From an uncultured Eubacteriales bacterium (GTDB lineage Bacteria > Bacillota > Clostridia > TANB77 > CAG-508), in the NCBI GenBank assembly GCA_902492015.1, contig CABUJR010000004.1:98774-162773 (forward strand): a stretch of DNA of 64,000 bases. Reading direction: 5' to 3'. Positions 8,046 to 18,000 of the stretch are shown here, piece after piece. The notes beneath the pieces were generated by a model, which ran no database searches, was not told where the DNA came from, and saw only the letters and a list, made by a program, of their open reading frames with translations. The position numbers and the translations under genes were made by a program. How positions within the stretch are numbered: the stretch's first letter is position 1; every line of letters starts with the position of its first letter.

Positions 8046-8921
8046 ATGTTAGGTCAAACTTCTGAAAGAATTTTTCAAGACCATTTTTTAGAATATATTA
8101 AAAATTTTACATCAACTCCTATTAATTGGATAACAACAGTTTTAGATTTAGTAATTGTTATATTTTTATTATATAAAGCTTTTAAATTATTAAAAGAAAC
8201 TAGAGCTTGGCAATTATTAAAAGGAATGGCTGTATTAATTATAATAACTTTTATAAGTGGTTATTTGAAATTAAATATATTAAATTATATATTAACATCT
8301 TTGATGAGTTATGGAGTTATAATGCTTATTATTGTATTCCAGCCAGAACTTAGAAGAGGATTAGAACAACTGGGAACTACAAATAGATTTAGTAGATTAC
8401 TTGGAATTGATCAAGATTTAAATGCAAAGAAAAAAGAAAATATTTATAAAATAGCAATAGCTGCTGTTGAACTTGCAAAACAGAAAAAAGGAGCACTAAT
8501 TGTTATAGAAAGAGATATAAAAATTCAAGATATAATTTCAACAGGAATAATTATGAATTCTGAAATATCTCCACAATTATTAGTAAATATTTTTGAACCT
8601 AATACACCACTTCATGATGGAGCTGTTATAATAAGTGATAATAAAATTGCAGCAGCTTCATGTATGTTACCTTTAGCAGATGATAAAGATATAGCAAGGG
8701 AACTTGGTACAAGACATAGAGCTGCAATAGGAATATCTAAAGAATCTGATAGCTTAGTAGTTGTTGTTTCAGAAGAAACAGGAAGAATGTCAATAGCAAA
8801 AGATGGTACTTTAATTGCAGATGTTAGAGAAGATGTATTAAAAAAGATTTTAATAAAAAATTTGATAACAGAACCAATACATACTCATAAAACTAAAAAG
8901 AGAACAGAAGCTAAAAAATAA
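8046..8921 (+). CDS. cdaA: Diadenylate cyclase CdaA (c-di-AMP synthase)
   Basis: A 291-aa protein with three N-terminal membrane helices (about 32-100) and a DisA_N domain carrying the active-site DGA (191-193) and RHR (223-225) motifs. It joins two ATP into c-di-AMP, which controls potassium, osmolyte uptake and wall homeostasis. The ETRAWQLLKG stretch after the first helix is typical of CdaA. In most Firmicutes cdaR and glmM follow; here the gene is followed by a terminator and a convergent gene, so the usual operon is broken. Confidence 0.93.
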   Translation: MLGQTSERIFQDHFLEYIKNFTSTPINWITTVLDLVIVIFLLYKAFKLLKETRAWQLLKGMAVLIIITFISGYLKLNILNYILTSLMSYGVIMLIIVFQPELRRGLEQLGTTNRFSRLLGIDQDLNAKKKENIYKIAIAAVELAKQKKGALIVIERDIKIQDIISTGIIMNSEISPQLLVNIFEPNTPLHDGAVIISDNKIAAASCMLPLADDKDIARELGTRHRAAIGISKESDSLVVVVSEETGRMSIAKDGTLIADVREDVLKKILIKNLITEPIHTHKTKKRTEAKK

Positions 8922-9033
8922 AATTATAGAATAATACAGATAGTACATATAAAAATATAAATATAACAAAAATATAAAACATAAAACATAAAACATAAAC
9001 CTAAAATATAGAATATTTATAAGAGAATATAAT

Positions 9034-9123
9034 AAAAAAGAACTTAAAATTTTAAATGTACCTTTAGATAGTTAAGAATTAGATTGTTACTAACTAAGGT
9101 ACATTTTATTTAAGTTCTTTTTT
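9034..9123. terminator. Bidirectional terminator between cdaA and the HAD gene
   Basis: A long hairpin: AAAAAAGAACTTAAA pairs with TTTAAGTTCTTTTTT at the far ends, and an inner pair AATGTACCTTTAG / CTAAGGTACATT. U-runs exist on both strands, as needed for convergent genes. The stretch 8922-9033 is AT-rich with AAACATAAAACAT repeats and no gene. Confidence 0.75.
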
Positions 9124-9126
9124 ATA

Positions 9127-9993
9127 TTAAATTTGATTATTACATATAAATTTTTCTATAGCTTCAGCAAAGGCTCCACTTGTTACAGAAGATTTTGTTA
9201 CATAAGTTGCAACTTGTTTTAATTCATCATAAGCTTCACTAACGGCAACTCCAACTCCAGAATTTTTTACCATTTCTAAATCATTTACATTATCTCCAAT
9301 AGCCATCATATCAGATTTTTTAATTTTTAAGTAATTTGATAAAAAATTTAAAGCTTCATCTTTATTAATATTTAAAGGAGAAATGTTAAGATATTCATAA
9401 TCTTTATTAATAATCTTATCTTTATATTTTCCACGTTTGTTTATAAAAGTGTGTGCAAGATTTGGATTTATAGATAAAATTTTTTCAAATTCTTTAAGAC
9501 TAGACTTTTCTGTTGAAATTACTAAAGAAAAAACTTCTAGGTTATGATTTTCTATGTATGTTATAATATCTTTTATAACTTTAAATTTTAAGTTCTCAGT
9601 AGAATTTTGAGATTTTAATTTAAAATTTCTTAAGTCCATATATTCTAGTTTTTCAGTAATAATTTCATTTTCTGTATACAGATGAATATGAAAGCCAAAT
9701 CTTTTAGCAAGTGTGGCACAAAAAAGTAAAGTTTCTTTTGAAAGTGTATTTTTCCAAATCTCTTTCTGAGTTTTAAATTCTATAATTTGAGTTCCATTAC
9801 CAAAGACACCATATTCTGCATTAAATTGTTCACAAATTTTTTTAGATACAGAATATGATTTTCCTGTACATATTGTAAATACAATATTATTTTTATGAAG
9901 TTGGTCAATCATTTCAAAGTTTTTAGAAGATATTTTATTATTTTTATCAATAATAGTACCATCTAAATCACTTGCTACTAATTTTATACTCAT
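9127..9993 (-). CDS. HAD-superfamily Cof-type sugar-phosphate phosphatase
   Basis: A 288-aa protein with HAD motif I DLDGTII near the N-terminus, a large Cof-type cap domain, and motif IV GDNVNDLEM near residue 240. Cof/YidA-type enzymes dephosphorylate sugar phosphates or related metabolites; the specific substrate is unknown. Two ATGs lie close together (9999 and 9993); AAAGGT is about seven bases before 9993, so that start is preferred. It follows the membrane-protein gene on the same strand with almost no gap. Confidence 0.85.
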   Translation of the reverse strand: MSIKLVASDLDGTIIDKNNKISSKNFEMIDQLHKNNIVFTICTGKSYSVSKKICEQFNAEYGVFGNGTQIIEFKTQKEIWKNTLSKETLLFCATLAKRFGFHIHLYTENEIITEKLEYMDLRNFKLKSQNSTENLKFKVIKDIITYIENHNLEVFSLVISTEKSSLKEFEKILSINPNLAHTFINKRGKYKDKIINKDYEYLNISPLNINKDEALNFLSNYLKIKKSDMMAIGDNVNDLEMVKNSGVGVAVSEAYDELKQVATYVTKSSVTSGAFAEAIEKFICNNQI

Positions 9994-10004
9994 AATCATT
10001 ACCT

Positions 10005-11018
10005 TTAATTTTTATCATCTTCTTCAACTACAACATCATTTTGATCAATTAATCTAATTGTGTTATCCGGATAGAAAGAAGTATTTTTTGCATTCAATTC
10101 TTTTACATTATATTTTTGATATGTATAATTATCATTTATTTTAACTTTTAATTCTATTGAATAGTTTGTTTCCTGCTCATCAATAGTTCTTGTAACATTT
10201 GCTGTAACTGTATAAACATCATTTATTTTTTCTTTTATCTCAACATCTGAACAAGTATATTTTTCTCTTGTGATTGTTGAACTGTCTGGTCCAAATGTAT
10301 AAGACTTACTGCTAGATACATATCCAATATAATTATTAAAAGATTTTATATATTCTGTATTAGAATAGTCATTTCCAGTAAGCTCTTCTAAATATTTGTG
10401 TATATTTTCAGCAGTTGCTGCAAAAGTTGTATCTACAGTTAAAGAAGAATTTGAAGGCTTATTATCAAAATAATCTTTAGCTATAAAAAGTAATATAGTA
10501 TTACTTTCCAAATTATTTGTATCTGATACAATTCTATTTATACCAACTGAATAATTTTCAATTAATGCTTTTATTTCATCTAAATTAATATCTGAATAAT
10601 CTGAAGAGTTTTCTTTAGGAGGAGTAACAGTAGCTATTACAGTTGATGAATTTTCTGTAGTATTTGTAGAATTTGAAATTGCATTTGTTGAAGTGTTTTC
10701 AGAAACTTCATTTTCTGTCTCTTCTAAAATATTAGTATTTAAATTTGCAGAATTATCTATAATTTTTTTTGAGCTTTCAAGGTTATCGTTTTTGAAGATT
10801 GCTAAATAAATATTAAAACCAACAGAAAGCATTAAAAGTAGTATTAAAAGAAAAATCAATTTTCTTTGTGTGTATGTATATTTTTTTGCTTTAATATTGG
10901 ATTTTTCTATATAATTTGTAAAATCTTCGAAAACAGGTTGACTTACAATTTTGTCTTCTTGAAATACATTTCTTATAAATTGATCTTGCTCTTCATGTAA
11001 TTTATCTAAATTATCCAT
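10005..11018 (-). CDS. Membrane-anchored extracellular protein, probable partner of the upstream sigma-like gene
   Basis: A 337-aa protein with an acidic cytoplasmic head (about 50 residues), one membrane segment (about 51-72, LLILLLMLSVGFNIYLAIF), an Asn/Ser/Thr-rich linker and an extracytoplasmic domain of about 190 residues without a family I recognise. It overlaps the stop of the sigma-like gene by one base. ECF sigma genes are often followed by a membrane anti-sigma factor with this topology, so an anti-sigma role is a reasonable inference. The cytoplasmic part shows no obvious zinc-binding ASD motif. Confidence 0.55.
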   Translation of the reverse strand: MDNLDKLHEEQDQFIRNVFQEDKIVSQPVFEDFTNYIEKSNIKAKKYTYTQRKLIFLLILLLMLSVGFNIYLAIFKNDNLESSKKIIDNSANLNTNILEETENEVSENTSTNAISNSTNTTENSSTVIATVTPPKENSSDYSDINLDEIKALIENYSVGINRIVSDTNNLESNTILLFIAKDYFDNKPSNSSLTVDTTFAATAENIHKYLEELTGNDYSNTEYIKSFNNYIGYVSSSKSYTFGPDSSTITREKYTCSDVEIKEKINDVYTVTANVTRTIDEQETNYSIELKVKINDNYTYQKYNVKELNAKNTSFYPDNTIRLIDQNDVVVEEDDKN

Positions 11019-11578
11019 TATAAATCAACCTCCTTATTTTTTATCATTTCATATATTTTTATTCTTATAGGATCTAATTTTTCTTTTATAACAGATTCAG
11101 ATTCCTTAGTTATATTTGAAATTTCAGAAGGAGTAAGATTTGCATAATAGTAAAGTAGAGCAGTTACTCTATATTGTTCTTCAATACTTGTTATATATTC
11201 TTCAACGATAGAGGTCTTTCGGTATGCCTGATATTCATCATTTTCTAAATTAGTTTCAGATATTGCAATTTTATCTCCAATATTTACAGCTAATTGTTTA
11301 GAATTTATTTTTTTATTGATGTCTTTTGCAAATTTTTTCTTTAGAGTATCACAATTTGATAAAAGAATTTTTAATGAAAAACAAAGAAAGTCTCTTTCAT
11401 CTTTAGCATTTACAATCTCACGAAAAGCTTCAGATAAAGAAGTTTCTATAACAGGATAGATGTCCTTATCTGAAATAAAATAGATTCTTGCTGTCTTGTA
11501 AAAAATGTGATTATATTTTTTTACTAGTTCGGCAAAAGCTTGTTTATTTGATTTTTTGGCTTCTTGTAATAAATCCAT
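11018..11578 (-). CDS. Divergent ECF-type RNA polymerase sigma factor
   Basis: About 186 aa. The N-terminus (AKKSNKQAFAELVKKYNHIFYKTA) matches sigma2 region 1.2/2.1, and the C-terminus (EEQYRVTALLYYYANLTPSEISNITKES) matches the sigma4 helix-turn-helix. Region 2.4 is poorly conserved, so promoter recognition may be unusual. A GTG at 11587 is in frame, but AAAGGTGG lies just before the ATG at 11578, which I take as start. The gene is divergent from truA. Confidence 0.68.
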   Translation of the reverse strand: MDLLQEAKKSNKQAFAELVKKYNHIFYKTARIYFISDKDIYPVIETSLSEAFREIVNAKDERDFLCFSLKILLSNCDTLKKKFAKDINKKINSKQLAVNIGDKIAISETNLENDEYQAYRKTSIVEEYITSIEEQYRVTALLYYYANLTPSEISNITKESESVIKEKLDPIRIKIYEMIKNKEVDL

Positions 11579-11714
11579 TTTTACCACCTTTCTTTAATTA
11601 ATAATTGTTATATCTAAAATAGATAATTCATTAAAATTTTGTGTTTTCAATATATTATTCTTTAAGGCGATTTTATCATAACAGAAAGATTAAATCAATT
11701 TAAAAATAAGATAT

Positions 11715-11743
11715 TTGAATTTTATAATATTTTGTGCTATTAT
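11715..11743 (+). promoter_or_regulatory. Promoter of truA
   Basis: TTGAAT (11715-11720), 17-nt spacer, TATTAT (11738-11743) with TG just upstream of the -10. Confidence 0.65.
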
Positions 11744-11774
11744 GAAGTAAATTTTGGTAAAAATTGGAGAAGTT

Positions 11775-12509
11775 ATGAGAAACATAAAATTAATAATTGA
11801 ATATGATGGAAAAGGTTTTAATGGATGGCAAAAACAGCCTAACAAATTAAATATACAAGGAGAAATTGAAAGAGCAATAGAGGAAATAACAGGAGAAAAG
11901 ATAGATTTAATAGCCTCTGGTAGAACCGATGCTGGAGTTCATAGTTTAGGTCAAACTGCAAATTTTAAAACTGAAAGTAAAATTCCAATAGAAAAAATAC
12001 CTATTGCTATAAATTCTAAGTTAAAGCAAAGTATTGTAATAAAATCAGCAGAAGAAGTTGATGAAAGATTTCATAGCAGATATAATGTAAAATCCAAAAA
12101 ATATAGGTATACAATAAATAATTCTAAATATGGTAGTGCAATTTATAGAAATATGGAATATCATTTTCCAGTAGAACTTAATTTAGAAAAAATGCAAAAA
12201 GCTGCAAAATATTTTGAAGGAGAACATGATTTTAAAGCTTTTAAAGCAAGTGGTACAAGTAGTAAAAGTAGTGTAAGAAAAATTTATAAAGCAGAAGTAG
12301 TAAAAAATGGAGATAGAATTTATATTGAACTTACAGGAAATGGATTTTTATATAATATGGTAAGGATAATATCTGGAACTTTACTTGATGTCGGAATAGG
12401 AAAAATAGAGCCAGAAGAAATTAAGGACATTATTGATAAAAAAGACAGAAAGTTTGCAGGAAAAACTTTACCACCACAAGGATTATGTTTAGTAGAGGTT
12501 AATTATTAA
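11775..12509 (+). CDS. truA: tRNA pseudouridine synthase A
   Basis: A 244-aa protein with the TruA active-site block SGRTDAGVHSLGQ (Asp52 is the catalytic Asp) and the N-terminal IEYDGKGFNGWQ motif. It makes pseudouridine at positions 38-40 of the tRNA anticodon stem. The frame is open from a TTG at 11754, but GGAG at 11766-11769 fits the ATG at 11775, which also gives the usual family N-terminus. Single gene with its own promoter. Confidence 0.94.
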   Translation: MRNIKLIIEYDGKGFNGWQKQPNKLNIQGEIERAIEEITGEKIDLIASGRTDAGVHSLGQTANFKTESKIPIEKIPIAINSKLKQSIVIKSAEEVDERFHSRYNVKSKKYRYTINNSKYGSAIYRNMEYHFPVELNLEKMQKAAKYFEGEHDFKAFKASGTSSKSSVRKIYKAEVVKNGDRIYIELTGNGFLYNMVRIISGTLLDVGIGKIEPEEIKDIIDKKDRKFAGKTLPPQGLCLVEVNY

Positions 12510-12654
12510 AAGCAGAATTCATTAAAATATTTAATATTATAATTTATTAAAATAAATTTAAAACGAATTATAAGTTAAATAATAATAGGTAACAAATAAA
12601 AAATAATAGAATATTATATAATAAATATTTATAAAATATGGAGGTATTAATTAT

Positions 12655-13080
12655 ATGAATATTTTACTATTTTTTTTCGCAATTCCAATAGCAACAATTA
12701 TACTTTCTGCTATATTTGAAACTTTTATAAATTCTCCAGTAAAAGTAGCTGGAATATTTTTCTCAATATTTTTAGTAATTGCATTTATTTTAGGAGGTAC
12801 TGCAGAACTTATAGTTGCTGCAATAATATATACAATAATATCTTTTATAACAGCTTATATTGTTAAAATAATTACAAATAGAAATAATTGTGGTATAAGA
12901 TGTGAAAGAAGAAATGATTATGATGATTATAATTTCAGAAATAATAATATAGGTCCAATGTCACAGTTTAGATTTAATAATGAGAATCTTATATCAAATT
13001 CTATTCAAGATAATGACAATATAATGTTTAATGAAAATAATTTTAATGTAAATAATAATTCTTGTAGAAGATATAAATAA
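12655..13080 (+). CDS. Small membrane protein with Asn-rich tail
   Basis: A 141-aa protein with three predicted membrane spans in the first 75 residues, then a polar tail rich in Asn, Arg and Asp (RNDYDDYNFRNNN). The ATG follows TGGAGG with suitable spacing. I do not recognise the family. The spacer 12510-12654 is AT-rich without a visible gene. Confidence 0.65.
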   Translation: MNILLFFFAIPIATIILSAIFETFINSPVKVAGIFFSIFLVIAFILGGTAELIVAAIIYTIISFITAYIVKIITNRNNCGIRCERRNDYDDYNFRNNNIGPMSQFRFNNENLISNSIQDNDNIMFNENNFNVNNNSCRRYK

Positions 13081-13095
13081 TTTAATAAATAATAT

Positions 13096-13130
13096 AAAGA
13101 ATGAGTACTATTATTAGAATTCATTCTTTT
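13096..13130 (+). terminator. Terminator after the membrane-protein gene
   Basis: AAAGAATGA pairs with TTCATTCTTT around an AT-rich loop; T-rich tail. Confidence 0.6.
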
Positions 13131-13148
13131 ATTAAAAGTATTTTTTTG

Positions 13149-13177
13149 TTGAAATAAAAAAATGAGCATGTTATAAT
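13149..13177 (+). promoter_or_regulatory. Promoter of the metallophosphatase gene
   Basis: TTGAAA (13149-13154), 17-nt spacer, TATAAT (13172-13177). Confidence 0.75.
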
Positions 13178-13197
13178 CGAAATGAACAAATGAAAGG

Positions 13198-14094
13198 GTG
13201 AGAAAAATAAAGATAGCAATAGTTTCAGATATTCATGGAAATAGTGTAGCACTAAAAGAAGTTTTAAAAGATGCTGAGAAAAATCTTGTAGATGAGTATA
13301 TTTTTTTGGGAGATTTAGTAAATGATTTACCTTTTGGAAATGAAACTTTGAAAATAGTAAGAGAAAAAAGTGACAAAATAATAAAAGGTAATAAAGAACA
13401 ATATTTAATAGAATATGAAAAATATAATTATGATTGGAAAAATCTTCAATTTAGAAATGTTAAATTTATGTATAATGAACTTTCTAAGGAAAATATGAAT
13501 TTTATAAGAAACTTACCACATTTTTTGAAAAAAGAGTATGCAGGAGTAAAAATTTTATTTGCACATGGTTCTCCAAATTCTGTAGAAGAATTGTTAAACA
13601 GAAACAAAAGAGAATTATTAGAAAAATATGCAAATGAAATTGATGCAGATGCCCTAATTTTTGGACATACTCATGAAAAAATGTGGTATGAATACATAAA
13701 TGGAAAATTAATAATGAATGCTGGTTGTTGTGGAGTTTCACCACATTATTTTGGAAAAGCAGAATATGTAATTTTAGAACTTGATGAAGGAAAAATAAAA
13801 AATATTAATTTAAGAGTTATACCTTATGATATAAATTTGGTAAAACAGAAAATAATAGAAAGCGGAATTTTGAAAGAAGATAAAGTTCTTATGAATTTAA
13901 CATATTGTGGAATAAATGGAAATGGAAAAGTTAGATATGATTTTTTAAAAGAAGCAAAACAGATAATGCTAGAAAGAAATATAAGGCTAAATAAAAAAGC
14001 TGAAAAAGGAATTTATTCATATTTTAAATTATATGATGATGATATTTGGCTTGGACTTGCAGAAAAATATAAAAAATATTTTGTTTTTGAATAA
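13198..14094 (+). CDS. Calcineurin-like metallophosphoesterase
   Basis: A 298-aa protein. Metal-binding motifs are in order: DIHGN near the N-terminus, GDLVND (about 39), GNKEQ (about 64), HGSPN (about 122) and GHTHEK (about 156). This is the YfcE/ApaH-like fold that hydrolyses phosphodiesters or nucleotides. The C-terminal 110 residues extend past the usual short YfcE core. The start is uncertain: GTG at 13198 sits directly on the AAAGGG RBS, leaving almost no spacing, so a start a few codons later is possible. Confidence 0.85.
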   Translation: MRKIKIAIVSDIHGNSVALKEVLKDAEKNLVDEYIFLGDLVNDLPFGNETLKIVREKSDKIIKGNKEQYLIEYEKYNYDWKNLQFRNVKFMYNELSKENMNFIRNLPHFLKKEYAGVKILFAHGSPNSVEELLNRNKRELLEKYANEIDADALIFGHTHEKMWYEYINGKLIMNAGCCGVSPHYFGKAEYVILELDEGKIKNINLRVIPYDINLVKQKIIESGILKEDKVLMNLTYCGINGNGKVRYDFLKEAKQIMLERNIRLNKKAEKGIYSYFKLYDDDIWLGLAEKYKKYFVFE

Positions 14095-14198
14095 AAATAT
14101 TTTTATATTTAATAAATTATTATACTTTAATTCATACTAAGTTAAGAAAAGAAAAAATAAAGATAGATTATAAAATAAAAAAATAAGAAGAGGAATAT

Positions 14199-14432
14199 AT
14201 GAGATTAGATAAATTTTTAAAAGTAAGTAGAGTGATTAAAAGAAGAACTGTTGCAAATGATGCAGCAGATAATGGAAGGATAGCTGTAAATGGGAAAATA
14301 GTTAAACCAAGCTATGAAGTTAAAGTTGGAGATATTGTTGAAATAAAATTTGGTGATAAAGTATCAAGATTTGAAATTTTGAGGGTTCCTAAAAACCAAA
14401 GTGATGTAAATGAAATAATAAAAATATTATAA
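14199..14432 (+). CDS. rqcP: RqcP/YabO-type S4 RNA-binding protein
   Basis: A 77-aa protein that is almost entirely an S4 domain (MRLDKFLKVSRVIKRR, NGKIVKPSYEVKVGD). RqcP (YabO) works with RqcH in bacterial ribosome quality control, where stalled nascent chains get Ala tails; Hsp15 is the relative in enterics. Length and N-terminus fit RqcP. The ATG follows AGAGG. Confidence 0.85.
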   Translation: MRLDKFLKVSRVIKRRTVANDAADNGRIAVNGKIVKPSYEVKVGDIVEIKFGDKVSRFEILRVPKNQSDVNEIIKIL

Positions 14433-14455
14433 AATTTTATATTAAAAAAATGGAA

Positions 14456-14487
14456 AACCCCTCCTCTGGAAGACCAGAAGAGGGGTT
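14456..14487 (-). terminator. GC-rich terminator of the 14.7-kb islet gene
   Basis: A 14-bp stem with one mismatch (AACCCCTCCTCTGG / CCAGAAGAGGGGTT). On the minus strand it is followed by a T-run. Its GC content contrasts with native terminators here. Confidence 0.8.
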
Positions 14488-14629
14488 AGTGCCGTACACA
14501 AATTTACCCTTCTAAAATCAAAACGCTCTGTGCTCTGTCTCTCGCTCTCTTCCCAAATCTCCGAAATTCAAACATCTCTCCGTTTGACACCCCTAAGTAT
14601 ATAATTGCTTATATATAAAAGATTTGAGA

Positions 14630-14848
14630 TTAGAAGACAGCACCTCGTTTTACCTTTAGTCGGCGACGTTTCCGTCGCATCATCGCATTTACAAAACTAT
14701 CACAAGTTTTTCCAATTCTGGACATTACCAGTGATATTTCTTCACAAATCATTTCAACATTCCCAGCAAAACCATGTTTTGCCATGTACCTAAAATGAAT
14801 TGCGAAAACTAGTAAAATGAATAATGCTACAATGGTAAACGTCATCAT
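14630..14848 (-). CDS. Small membrane protein with Arg/Lys-rich tail, foreign-looking islet gene
   Basis: A 72-aa protein: one N-terminal membrane span (FTIVALFILLVFAIHF) and a strongly basic C-terminus (RRKRRRLKVKR). It has a strong RBS (GGAGGTG eight bases before the ATG), its own promoter at 14936-14964, a structured 5' leader, a leaderless 3' UTR of about 140 nt and a GC-rich terminator. Base composition is higher in GC than the neighbours, and the arginines use CGA, CGG, CGT and CGC rather than AGA. I do not recognise a family. The opposite-strand ORF is a shadow. Confidence 0.65.
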   Translation of the reverse strand: MMTFTIVALFILLVFAIHFRYMAKHGFAGNVEMICEEISLVMSRIGKTCDSFVNAMMRRKRRRLKVKRGAVF

Positions 14849-14935
14849 GCGCTTGCACCTCCTTCCGTAATAAGCTCATAAAACATTACTGTCTTATGAG
14901 GTGAAGGGCAATGCCCGTTTACTGTTACGAAAAAT

Positions 14936-14964
14936 AGTATAAAACATTTATGATACAAAGTCAA
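14936..14964 (-). promoter_or_regulatory. Promoter of the 14.7-kb islet gene
   Basis: On the minus strand TTGACT (14964-14959), 17-nt spacer, TATACT (14941-14936). The transcript leader then contains a small hairpin, CTCATAA...TTATGAG, before the RBS. Confidence 0.7.
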
Positions 14965-14999
14965 GTAAAATTCTGAAATTTAAGCAATAAAACCTTATA

Positions 15000-15028
15000 T
15001 TGATAAAATCCAGTATATGTGATATATT
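15000..15028 (+). promoter_or_regulatory. Promoter of dnaE
   Basis: TTGATA (15000-15005), 17-nt spacer, TATATT (15023-15028). Confidence 0.55.
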
Positions 15029-15059
15029 TTAGAAAATAAGTATAAAGGAAGTAGATGAT

Positions 15060-18000
15060 ATGCCAGATTTTGTTCATTTACATGTCCATAGTGAATATAG
15101 TCTTTTAGATGGTATGTGTAGAATTAAAGATTTGCCAAAAAGAGCAAAAGAACTAGGGATGAAAGCAATAGCGATAACAGACCATGGTGTAATGTATGGA
15201 GCTGTAAATTTTTATAAGGAATGTAAAAAAGAAGGAATAAAGCCTATAATTGGTTGCGAAGTATATGTTGCTCCAAGAAGTAGATTTGAAAAAGAAGCAG
15301 GCATAGACGATGAGTATTCACATCTTATTTTACTTGCAAAAAATAAAATAGGATACCAAAATCTTATAAAACTAGTTTCTTTAAGTTTTACAGAAGGATA
15401 TTATTATAAGCCTCGTATAGATACTGAAATTTTAGAAAAGTATAGTGAAGGATTGATTTGCCTTAGTGCTTGTTTAGCAGGTAGTATAAATAAAGCAATC
15501 TTAAGAGATAATTTAGAAGAAGCAAAAAAAATAGCCTTATGGCATAAAAAAGTTTTTGGAGAAGATTATTATTTAGAAATACAAAATAATGGTTTACCAG
15601 AACAAGTAATGGTGAATCAAAAATTAATTGCTTTATCAAGAGAATTAGATATTCCACTTGTTGGAACAAATGATGCTCATTATTTAAGAAAAGAAGATAG
15701 TTATAATCATGAAATCTTACTTTGTATACAAACAGCAAAGAAAATCCATGATGAAGATAGAATGAGATTTGAAACAGATGAATTTTATATAAAATCACCA
15801 GAAGAGATGGCAGATTATTTTTCAGCTGTTCCAGAAGCTATTGAAAATACTGTAAAAATAGCAGATAAATGTAATTTTGATTTTGAATTTGGAGTTACTA
15901 AACTTCCAAATTATGATGTACCAGAAGGTTATGAAACTCATGAAGAATATTTTACAGAATTAACATGGAATGGAATAGAAGAAAGATATGGAAAAAATTA
16001 TAGTGATGAAGTAAAACAAAGAGCAGAATATGAGCTTGGAATTATTTCAAAAATGGGATATATTGATTATTATTTAATTGTTTGGGATTATATACATTAT
16101 GCAAAATCAGTTGGAATACCAGTAGGACCTCGGACGTGGTTCTGGTGCTGGTTCAATAGTTGCTTATGCAATAGGAATAACAGATATAGACCCACTTAAA
16201 TATAATTTGCTTTTTGAGAGATTTTTAAACCCAGAAAGAATTAGTATGCCAGACTTTGATGTTGATTTTTCAGATGAAAGAAGACAAGAAGTAATAGATT
16301 ATGTTTGTAGAAAATATGGACAAGATCATGTTTCACAAATAATAACTTTTGGTACATTATCTGCTAAAAGTGTTATTCGTGATGTAGGAAGAGTTTTAGA
16401 TGTTCCTTATTCAGATGTAGATAAAATTGCAAAAATGATTCCATTTGAAGTTCACATGACAATAGATAAAGCTTTAGAAGAAAATAGAGAATTAAAAGAA
16501 CAATATGAAAATGATGAAACCACAAAACAAATAATAGATATTGCAAAAGGATTAGAAGGAATGCCTAGAAATGCATCTACACATGCTTGTGGAGTTGTTA
16601 TAACAAAAGATCCAGTAGATACTTATGTACCACTTTGTACAAATGATGGTAACGTAGTTGCGCAATATACAATGGTTTTATTAGAAGAATTAGGCTTATT
16701 AAAAATGGACTTTTTGGGATTAAGAACTTTAAGTGTGATTGCAAACTGTTTGGAACTTGTAAAGAAAAACAGAGGAATAGATGTTGTATTTGATGACAAA
16801 ATGGATGATCCAAAAGTATATAAATTATGGCAAGAAGGAAAATCTTTTGGAATATTTCAATTTGAAAGTGCTGGAATTACATCATTTATGAAAGAATTAA
16901 AACCAGATTGTTTTGAGGATATTGTAGCTGGAGTATCTTTATATAGACCTGGTCCAATGGACCAAATACCAAGATATATAAAAGGAAAACTAAATCCAGG
17001 TCATAATGAATATACACATCCTGCTCTAGAGCCAATATTAAATGTAACTTATGGTTGTATGGTATATCAAGAACAAGTTATGCAAATTGTAAGAGACTTA
17101 GCAGGCTATTCACTAGGAAGAGCAGATTTAGTTAGACGTGCTATGGGTAAAAAGAAACTAGATGTAATGGCAAAAGAAAGAGAAGTATTTATAAATGGAC
17201 AAGTTGACGAAAATGGAAATGTAGAAGTTCCTGGGTGTGTAAGAAATGGAATAGATGCAGAATCTGCTAATAAAATTTTTGATGAGATGGCTGAATTTGC
17301 AAAATATGCTTTTAACAAGTCACATGCAGCAGCTTATGCTGTTATTTCATATAGAACGGCATATTTAAAAGCATATTATAAAGAAGAACTAATGGCAGCA
17401 ACTTTAAATAGTTTTTTAGGAAATTTAGATAAAATTCCTGTATATATTCAAGACTGTAAAGACATGGGAATTGAAATTTTAAATCCTAATATAAATGAAA
17501 GTGAAACAAAATTTACTGTTATAGGTGATAAAATTAGATTTGGACTTGGAAGCATAAAAAATGTAGGAGTAGCTGTTATTGATGCGATTGTTGCAGAAAG
17601 GGAAAAGAATGGTCCATTTGAAAGTTTTACATCTTTTTGTGAAAGAGTAAAAAACGAATCTGTTAATAAAAAATGTATTGAAAGCTTAATAAAAGCAGGA
17701 ACTTTTGATGATTTTGGTAAAACTAGAGCAACACTTTTGGCATCTTTTGAAACAATATTAGATACTATAAACAATGAGAATAAAAATAAAATGGAAAACC
17801 AAGTATCTATGTTTGATTTGATAGAAGAAGATGATGAAAAAATAGAAGTGCAAAAATATAAATTTATAGAAAAAGAAGAAATGGATACTAAAGAATTACT
17901 AAGCTTAGAAAAAGAAATGCTAGGGGTATATATTTCAGGGCATCCATTAGATAAAATGAGAAATGCTATTGAAAAAAATGCTAATATTTCTACATTAAAT

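Noticed and set aside
14605..14793. Plus-strand ORF of 62 codons overlapping the 14.7-kb islet gene
   Set aside because: No RBS; the minus-strand gene has promoter, RBS and terminator in the right order.
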